From assembly GCA_017548445.1 (NCBI GenBank), contig JAFYZZ010000047.1:1-38323 (forward strand): a DNA stretch of 38,323 bases, written 5' to 3'. The stretch comes from Bacteroidales bacterium (GTDB taxonomy: Bacteria > Bacteroidota > Bacteroidia > Bacteroidales > UBA932). The translations under genes were made by a program, and so were the position numbers. A model generated the notes under the pieces. It was not told the origin of the DNA. It worked only from the letters and a program-made list of their open reading frames with translations, and did no database searches. Shown here in pieces: positions 33,752-38,323 of the stretch (position 1 is the first letter of the stretch; each line of letters starts with the position of its first letter).

Positions 33752-34219
33752 TTATTTGGCAGGTTTTCTTGCAGAGTACATTATCTTCAACGCGGAGCAG
33801 CGCCGGAGCTCCTGCTTCACGTCTGTGACGATACCCATTCTGACATCCTGGTCGGCCCGGATGGACACGGTCATCAGCTGACGGTCGGCCTCGCTGCGGG
33901 CGTCACGCTCCGCGGCGATGAAGTCGCGGATGTCGTCCGTGGTGCGGAAGGAGTCGTTCAACTGGATACGGGCATCGGTACCGTACTGGGCCTGATAGGC
34001 CAGGGTAGGGGAACCGATGTTGATGTAGGCGTTGAGGTCCTTGCGCTCCAGCTTGACGACTTCGGAAGCCTCAGGCGTGGTGACCTTGACCTTGTTCTCG
34101 GTCTCACGCATCTGCGTGGTGACCATAAAGAAGAACAGGAGCATAAACACGATATCGGAGAGGGAGCTCGAGGTGATCCCGGGCATTTCCTTCTTTCCGC
34201 CTTTCTTGAATCTTGACAT
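33752..34219 (-). CDS. exbD: ExbD/TolR-family biopolymer transport protein (second copy)
   Basis: A 155-aa inner membrane protein with a basic N-terminus (MSRFKKGGKKEMPGITSSSL), one transmembrane helix with the functional aspartate in SLSDIVFMLLFFFMVTTQM (D22), and a periplasmic domain (about 45-150). It forms the stator and proton channel with ExbB. The C-terminus (TVSIRADQDVRMGIVTDVKQ) is typical of ExbD. It is the last gene of the exbB-TM-exbD-exbD operon; a clear terminator follows. Confidence 0.93.
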   Translation of the reverse strand: MSRFKKGGKKEMPGITSSSLSDIVFMLLFFFMVTTQMRETENKVKVTTPEASEVVKLERKDLNAYINIGSPTLAYQAQYGTDARIQLNDSFRTTDDIRDFIAAERDARSEADRQLMTVSIRADQDVRMGIVTDVKQELRRCSALKIMYSARKPAK

Positions 34220-34234
34220 AGTTCTTACCTCCTA

Positions 34235-34819
34235 TTATCTTCTTTTACCGACATCCTTAGGCTCTGCCTCGGAAATGTTCTGCGGGATGCAGTCGCGGAC
34301 CACCCTCTGCGTATCTTCGTCGAGCGCGTTGTACTTCTTGCCGAACTCGCGCATCGAGAAGTCGTCGCGAAGCTCGTTCACGGCCTTCACCAGTTCGTTC
34401 TGCACGGCGATGTAGGCCTGGTAACTCGTACCGCGGTCGTTCTGCAGGGAGATGACTCCCTTGGAGACGGGGTAGGTGCCCTTGCTGTATCCTTCGATCT
34501 CCTTCACTTCCTTCTCGGGAAGGTTCGGATCGTTGGCAGGATTGCTTAAGAATTCTTTGATCTTGTCTTTGAGCTGAGAGACGTCAATGGCTTCGGTACC
34601 GGCAAGAATCCTATCGGCAGAGTTGATCTTCACCACGATGATGTTGCGGCGGTTGACCTTCTGGTCCTCGACCTTCTGATTGGGATCAGGCATCGGGGGG
34701 AGACGACGGGAAAGTCCGAAGTGCGAACCCATTGTCGTGGTCATCAGGAAGTAGCACAACAACAGGAAGGCGATATCGGCCGTAGAACTCGAATTGATTG
34801 CTGGTGTTTTCTTAGCCAT
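34235..34819 (-). CDS. exbD: ExbD/TolR-family biopolymer transport protein (first copy, long form)
   Basis: A 194-aa ExbD paralogue. N-terminal MAKKTPAINSSSTADIAFLL carries the membrane helix with the channel aspartate (D15 in STADIAFLLLCYFLM), followed by an elongated periplasmic domain containing KINSADRILAGTEAIDVSQL and TSYQAYIAVQNELVKAVNEL. It is about 40 residues longer than the second copy; paired short and long ExbD proteins are common in Bacteroidota TonB-motor operons. It starts 2 nt after the 148-aa membrane protein and ends 15 nt before the next exbD. Confidence 0.92.
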   Translation of the reverse strand: MAKKTPAINSSSTADIAFLLLCYFLMTTTMGSHFGLSRRLPPMPDPNQKVEDQKVNRRNIIVVKINSADRILAGTEAIDVSQLKDKIKEFLSNPANDPNLPEKEVKEIEGYSKGTYPVSKGVISLQNDRGTSYQAYIAVQNELVKAVNELRDDFSMREFGKKYNALDEDTQRVVRDCIPQNISEAEPKDVGKRR

Positions 34820-34821
34820 AG

Positions 34822-35268
34822 TTACTTCTTGTTAGCGATAGCCAGACGGATTTCACCGACGATGATGGAAAGGATCGCACCGATGCCGGCGATGGCCGTC
34901 AGGATCAGGATGGTATCAGTAAGCTTGAGCATACCGGCGGACACTTCCGTGCCCGTGTAGCCGGGGACGGGGTTGCCCTTCGCCAGGAGGAATGCAACCA
35001 GGCACACGGCGGCGATCACGAGCAGGACGATGCCCATCTTGACGAGGGACTTCGGGTCGTTCGCGATGCTGATGATGAGCCCGATGACAATCCAGCAGAA
35101 GAGGGCGATGCCAATCATAATCGCAGCCCAGGTGAGGAGGGCGTTGGTCGGCGGCAAGGCGACCTTGTCAGGGGTCGCGAAGCCTGCAACGAAGCCCCAC
35201 ACCAGGAGTGCGATGCTGATGAGGATCAGCACCACCATTCCCAACTTGAATATCTTGTTAAGTTTCAT
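34822..35268 (-). CDS. Four-helix membrane protein of the ExbBD operon
   Basis: A 148-aa protein with four predicted membrane helices: FKLGMVVLILISIALLVWGF (about 7-27), LLTWAAIMIGIALFCWIVIG (about 44-63), MGIVLLVIAAVCLVAFLLA (about 78-96) and TDTILILTAIAGIGAILSII (about 117-136). No catalytic motif is seen. It lies between exbB and exbD with gaps of 32 and 2 nt. A protein of this size and topology is a regular member of such operons in Bacteroidota, and a structural role in the motor is a fair but untested inference. Confidence 0.85.
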   Translation of the reverse strand: MKLNKIFKLGMVVLILISIALLVWGFVAGFATPDKVALPPTNALLTWAAIMIGIALFCWIVIGLIISIANDPKSLVKMGIVLLVIAAVCLVAFLLAKGNPVPGYTGTEVSAGMLKLTDTILILTAIAGIGAILSIIVGEIRLAIANKK

Positions 35269-35300
35269 TATTCAGTTTTTTAGGGGACGGGAACGGATGA

Positions 35301-36047
35301 TTACTTCTTGTTGTACTCGGTCAGCACATCGATGAGGGCGATGGAAGAGTCCTCCATATCGATGGTGATGTTCTCGATCTTCGCAAGGATGTAGTTGTAG
35401 AAGACCTGGAGAATCATAGCGACGATGAGACCGCCGACCGTAGTGATAAGGGCGACCTTCATACCACCGGCAACAACGTTCGGGGAGATATCACCCGCAG
35501 CCTGGATGGCGTCGAAGGCGTTGATCATACCGATAACCGTACCGAGGAATCCGAGGGACGGGGCGATGGCGATGAACAGGGAGATCCAGGACAGGCCGCT
35601 CTCCAGCTGGCTCTGCTCCACGCTGCCGGCCGAGATGATGTGCTTCTCGACGACATCGATTCCCTCGTCATAATGCATCAGGCCGTCATAGTACACACGG
35701 GCGACAGGACCGCGGGTGTTGCGGCAGACCTCCTTGGCTTTCTCGATACCGCCTTCCTTGAGGGCTTCCTCGACCTTGGCGACCAGCTTCTTGGTGTTGA
35801 TCTTGGCGAAGGAGAGATAGAGGATGCGCTCGATGGCGAGGGCAAGACCGATGATCAAGCAGATGATGATCAGGGACATAAAGGCAGGACCACCTTCGAT
35901 GAATTTCTGCTTGAGCGCCTGGTTGAGGGGCTGCTCGCTGCCGCTGAGGAGATCAGCTGCGCTCATCCCTTCTTCCTGAGCGAATGCGAAGTTTGCAGAG
36001 AAGGCCATAGCGCCCGCGACTGCCAAAAACTTGAAAAACTTTTTCAT
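35301..36047 (-). CDS. exbB: ExbB/TolQ/MotA-family proton channel protein
   Basis: A 248-aa inner membrane protein with a cleavable-looking signal peptide (MKKFFKFLAVAGAMAFSANF, cleavage near AFA/Q). Its first core helix is AFMSLIIICLIIGLALAIERI. A cytoplasmic segment follows, then the conserved two-helix channel region ISLFIAIAPSLGFLGTVIGM and GGMKVALITTVGGLIVAMIL. With ExbD it converts proton flow into movement of TonB. The extra signal peptide is common in Bacteroidota ExbB. It is the first gene of the operon; a promoter is seen 40-75 nt upstream. Confidence 0.95.
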   Translation of the reverse strand: MKKFFKFLAVAGAMAFSANFAFAQEEGMSAADLLSGSEQPLNQALKQKFIEGGPAFMSLIIICLIIGLALAIERILYLSFAKINTKKLVAKVEEALKEGGIEKAKEVCRNTRGPVARVYYDGLMHYDEGIDVVEKHIISAGSVEQSQLESGLSWISLFIAIAPSLGFLGTVIGMINAFDAIQAAGDISPNVVAGGMKVALITTVGGLIVAMILQVFYNYILAKIENITIDMEDSSIALIDVLTEYNKK

Positions 36048-36090
36048 AATGAATTTGATAATGTATTAGTTGTGATATATTCTATGCGTC

Positions 36091-36122
36091 CAAATTATCT
36101 AAAAGCGGTGCAATTTAGCAAA
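36091..36122 (-). promoter_or_regulatory. exb operon promoter (-33 TTTG, -7 ATAATTTG)
   Basis: On the minus strand TTTG (36119-36122) and ATAATTTG (36091-36098) are separated by 20 nt. The -7 box is one base off the TAnnTTTG pattern. The leader would be about 38 nt. This is the only signal in the 95-bp AT-rich gap between ansA and exbB. Confidence 0.5.
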
Positions 36123-36142
36123 AAAAATCCATTTATCAATAA

Positions 36143-37210
36143 TTATTTTGAGATTTCGCCCTTGAGATTTTTCTCCAGAAGGGCTTTCACTTTGGCATTG
36201 TCGGCGTGTCCGCCCATCAGGTAAAAGAGTTTTCCGAGCGCGCTTTCTGTGGTGATGTCGTGTCCGCACACCACGCCGGCGTCCTTCAGGGCGCGTCCGG
36301 TGGCGTACAGGTCCATATCCACGTCGCCGCTCATACACTGGGTGACGTTCAGCAGGATCTTGCCGCGCGAAGCCGCCTCGCGCACCAGGGAGAGGAACCA
36401 GGGGCGGCAGGGGGCGTTGCCGGAACCGTAGGTCTCGAGGATCACTGCCCGGGAGCCGTCGCCCAGCAGGATGTCCCGCACGGCCTGTTCCGTGATGCCG
36501 GGGTGCAGCTTGAGCACCGATACGCGCGTGTCCAGGTCGGTGTGGATGGTCAGGCCTTTCCGGCGGTCGTAGCCGTAGTGGATGAAGCTGTTGTTGTACT
36601 TGATGTTGATGCCGGCCGTGGCGAGCGGCGGGTAGTTCGGCGACTTGAAGGCGTCGAAGCCGGTGGCGTTGACCTTCACGCTCCGGTTGCCGCGCAGCAG
36701 CTGGGAGTTGAAGCAGATGCACACCTCCGGCACCATCGGATGGTGGTGCGAGTCCTTCGCCGTGGCGATCTCGACGGCGGAGATGAGGTTCTCCTTCCCG
36801 TCGGTGCGCAGCTTCCCGATGGGGAGCTGGCTGCCCGTGAAGATCACCGGCTTGCCCAGGTTTTCCAGCATAAAGCTCAGCGCGGAAGCGCTATAGGCCA
36901 TCGTGTCCGTGCCGTGCAGGACCACGAAGCCGTCGTAGTCGTCGTAGCGGTCGCGGATGAGCCGCGCGAGCGACTGCCATAGAGCGGGCTCGACGTCGGA
37001 CGAGTCGATGAGCGGGCTGAAGGTGTAGGAGTCGATCTTCACCGCGAACTTGCGCAGTTCCGGCACCTCCTCGAGGATGCCGCTGAAGTCGAAGGGTTTC
37101 AGGGTGCCGTCGGCGGGGTCTTCCTTCATCCCGATGGTGCCGCCGGTATAGATGAGCAGCACGGAATTTGGGGATTCCTTCTCCGGGAACAGTTTGAAAT
37201 TCAGCTTCAT
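36143..37210 (-). CDS. ansA: Type I (cytoplasmic) L-asparaginase
   Basis: A 355-aa asparaginase hydrolysing L-asparagine to aspartate and ammonia. The nucleophile threonine is T22 in YTGGTIGM; the second active-site threonine lies in VLHGTDTMAYSASALSFML. Substrate-binding TGSQLPIGKLRTDGKENL and the C-terminal domain (ILETYGSGNAP; TTESALGKLFYLMG) complete the fold. No signal peptide is present, which separates it from periplasmic type II enzymes. The start ATG overlaps the tatD stop by 4 nt (ATGA), so both are made from one mRNA. Confidence 0.95.
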   Translation of the reverse strand: MKLNFKLFPEKESPNSVLLIYTGGTIGMKEDPADGTLKPFDFSGILEEVPELRKFAVKIDSYTFSPLIDSSDVEPALWQSLARLIRDRYDDYDGFVVLHGTDTMAYSASALSFMLENLGKPVIFTGSQLPIGKLRTDGKENLISAVEIATAKDSHHHPMVPEVCICFNSQLLRGNRSVKVNATGFDAFKSPNYPPLATAGINIKYNNSFIHYGYDRRKGLTIHTDLDTRVSVLKLHPGITEQAVRDILLGDGSRAVILETYGSGNAPCRPWFLSLVREAASRGKILLNVTQCMSGDVDMDLYATGRALKDAGVVCGHDITTESALGKLFYLMGGHADNAKVKALLEKNLKGEISK

Positions 37211-37977
37211 AGGCCAAACAGTCTTTTTGCGTTTTCAGTGGTTTTGGCGGCGACTTCCTCCACGCTCACGCCCTTCCGTTCCGCCAGAAAGGCGGCGATC
37301 AGGGGGATGTAGGCGCTTTCGTTCCGTTCGCCGCGATGGGGGGCGGGGGTGAGGTAGGGGGCGTCGGTCTCCAGCAGGATGCGGTCCAGCGGGATGTGCC
37401 GGATCGTCTCGGCCAGCGAGGCTTTCCTGAAGGTGACCACCCCGCCGATGCCCACGTACCAGTCGCCTCCGAGGCGCTGCAGCTGCGCGAAGGTCTCCGC
37501 GCTGCCGCTGAAGGCGTGCAGGTTGCCCCGCAGGTGGAGGTGCCGGCAGTCGCCGATGATGGCCAGGAAGTCTTCCGTGGCCTCCCGCAGATGGATGTTC
37601 ACCGGCAGGTCCCAGGCGGCGGCGAGTTCCAATTGGACGCGGAAGGCCTCTTTCTGCTCCTCCTTGAAATCCGCGCCGTAGTGGTAGTCCAGTCCGATTT
37701 CGCCCACGGCCACGATTCCGCGCGTGCGCCAGGCTTCCAGCGCGTCGATCTCGCGGCGCCAGTCCCGGTCCACCGAGCCGGGATAGAGCCCGAGCATCGG
37801 GCGCAGCGTGCCGGGATGCCGTTCCACGAGGGCGAACATCTGCTCCCGTTCGCGGGAGTCCACGTCCGCCTGCAACTGTATGCTCACGCCGGCTGCCAGG
37901 GCCCGCGCGATTACTTCCTCTTCGCAACCGTCGAACGCTACGTCGTAGGTGTGGGTATGGGTGTCGATGAATTCCAT
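37207..37977 (-). CDS. tatD: TatD-family metal-dependent hydrolase (DNase)
   Basis: A 256-aa TIM-barrel hydrolase of the TatD family (3'-5' DNase/exonuclease activity in studied members). Metal ligands are visible: FIDTHTH near the N-terminus, E in VGEIGLDYHY, H in NIHLREATEDF, H in NLHAFSGS and D in LLETDAPYL. The start at 37977 (MEFIDTHTHTYD) is preferred over an upstream TTG at 37980. A TAAATTTG box lies 4 nt before the ATG, which predicts a leaderless mRNA. It is followed by ansA with a 4-nt overlap. Confidence 0.94.
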   Translation of the reverse strand: MEFIDTHTHTYDVAFDGCEEEVIARALAAGVSIQLQADVDSREREQMFALVERHPGTLRPMLGLYPGSVDRDWRREIDALEAWRTRGIVAVGEIGLDYHYGADFKEEQKEAFRVQLELAAAWDLPVNIHLREATEDFLAIIGDCRHLHLRGNLHAFSGSAETFAQLQRLGGDWYVGIGGVVTFRKASLAETIRHIPLDRILLETDAPYLTPAPHRGERNESAYIPLIAAFLAERKGVSVEEVAAKTTENAKRLFGL

Positions 37978-37981
37978 CAAA

Positions 37982-37989
37982 CAAATTTA
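37982..37989 (-). promoter_or_regulatory. -7 box TAAATTTG of tatD-ansA, predicted leaderless
   Basis: On the minus strand TAAATTTG matches the consensus exactly and ends 4 nt before the tatD ATG. It overlaps the stop codon of the upstream fragment (37987-37989). No convincing -33 element was found 20 nt upstream. Confidence 0.55.
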
Positions 37990-38187
37990 AGCATTTTTTA
38001 CATTAATGGTGCATCTTTGAAGCAGATCGATGCAGATGAAACCCTCCTCCTCCAGCAGCCCGGCGGCGCGGGCCACCTCGGCGTAGTCGAGTCCCGACGC
38101 GCGGCACAGTTCGTCGAAGCAGATGCCGCGCGTGGCTCGGACCAGCGCGGCTATGGCCGCCAGGTTCTCCACCTCTTCCGGAGGCAA
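37987..38187 (-). pseudogene. C-terminal fragment of an unidentified winged-helix-like protein
   Basis: An open frame of 66 codons ends at 37987. It reads like real protein: PPEEVENLAAIAALVRATRG, then the helix-turn-helix-like GICFDELCRASGLDYAEVAR and LLEEEGFICIDLLQRC. This looks like the tail of a winged-helix domain, somewhat like DprA C-termini, but I cannot identify it. There is no proper ATG; the only in-frame start is a TTG at 38187, and an in-frame stop precedes it. Just upstream the coding sense switches to another frame belonging to a V-type ATPase subunit. It is therefore probably a fragment left by a deletion or created by an assembly join. Confidence 0.45.
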
Positions 38188-38323
38188 CGATCACCGTCGT
38201 GCCGACACCCAGGGTGACGACCAGCGGGGCGAGGTTCGCGAAGCTCTTGACCTTCTTCAGCAGGAAGCCCACGAGGATGAGGACGAGGCCGTAGCCGGCG
38301 TCACCCATACAGAAGGCGAAGAA
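38188..38323 (-). pseudogene. V-type ATPase subunit I fragment
   Basis: From the window edge the minus strand reads FFAFCMGDAGYGLVLILVGF and continues KKVKSFANLAPLVVTLGVGT. This matches the conserved membrane region of V/A-type ATPase subunit I (the FF-F--GD-GYG signature followed by LG-GTT). The expected continuation (a G-GTFFG-like segment) is missing. After about 38185 the frame turns into arginine/glycine-rich nonsense while a different frame becomes protein-like. The 5' part lies outside the window. Identification is moderately firm; whether the gene is truly broken is not. Confidence 0.55.

Noticed and set aside
36099..36150. Intrinsic terminator of ansA from the A8/T8 tract at 36120-36127
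   Set aside because: There is a U-run on the minus strand but only a very weak AT-only stem before it; the tract more likely belongs to the exb promoter region.

Overview
The window is a 38.3 kb piece of a high-GC Bacteroidota genome, most likely an uncultured anaerobic gut- or rumen-type member of the Bacteroidales. The evidence is the gene set (ExbB/ExbD/ExbD module with an extra membrane protein, GH95 fucosidase, a DUF4783-like protein, a Reg_prop/Y_Y_Y/AraC regulator, IorAB with PaaK, a V-type ATPase fragment). Recurrent TAnnTTTG -7 boxes, with a -33 TTG/TTTG about 20 bp upstream, and the general lack of Shine-Dalgarno sites point the same way. No tRNA, rRNA, CRISPR array, transposase or phage gene was seen. 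Genes are tightly packed and most neighbours on one strand overlap by 1-17 nt or lie a few bases apart.

Layout. 1-5847 (+): 3' end of recQ, then dnaG, metG and an NtrC-type sigma-54 response regulator without a C-terminal DNA-binding domain. 5966-6736 (-): a conserved secreted protein of unknown function, divergent from dnaX. 6776-10989 (+): dnaX-lptB-cmk-ispH. A palindromic, repeat-like segment is embedded in frame in the dnaX linker. 11056-16756 (+): efp under its own promoter, followed without a gap by five overlapping genes (radical SAM, ATP-grasp-like, WbqC-like, GT2 glycosyltransferase, DegT aminotransferase). I consider these five the best candidate for an undescribed pathway. 16737-17231 (-): DUF4783-like secreted protein. 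17267-23707 (+): rlmH, a giant NtrY-like histidine kinase and a GH95 alpha-L-fucosidase-like enzyme. 23710-30546 (-): an ACT-domain protein, paaK, iorB and iorA (aryl-acid/2-oxoacid metabolism), preceded by a membrane-spanning one-component regulator. 30547-30816: an intergenic region with a candidate short RNA and nested GGGTCCC/GGGACCC inverted repeats. 30817-33678 (-): asnS-udk-tonB. 33752-36047 (-): exbB, a membrane protein and two exbD genes, ending in a clear terminator. 36143-37977 (-): tatD-ansA. 37987-38323: two out-of-frame gene fragments meeting at a suspicious junction.

Most of the window is housekeeping: replication (RecQ, DnaG, DnaX), translation (MetG, AsnS, EF-P, RlmH), envelope export and energy coupling (LptB, TonB, ExbB/D), and nucleotide and isoprenoid synthesis (Cmk, Udk, IspH). 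The accessory parts are the five-gene 11.6-16.8 kb cluster, the fucosidase with its kinase, and the IorAB/PaaK block. Four genes carry a -7 box only 4-6 nt before the ATG, which predicts leaderless mRNAs. Family assignments come from reading motifs by eye; no database search was run.
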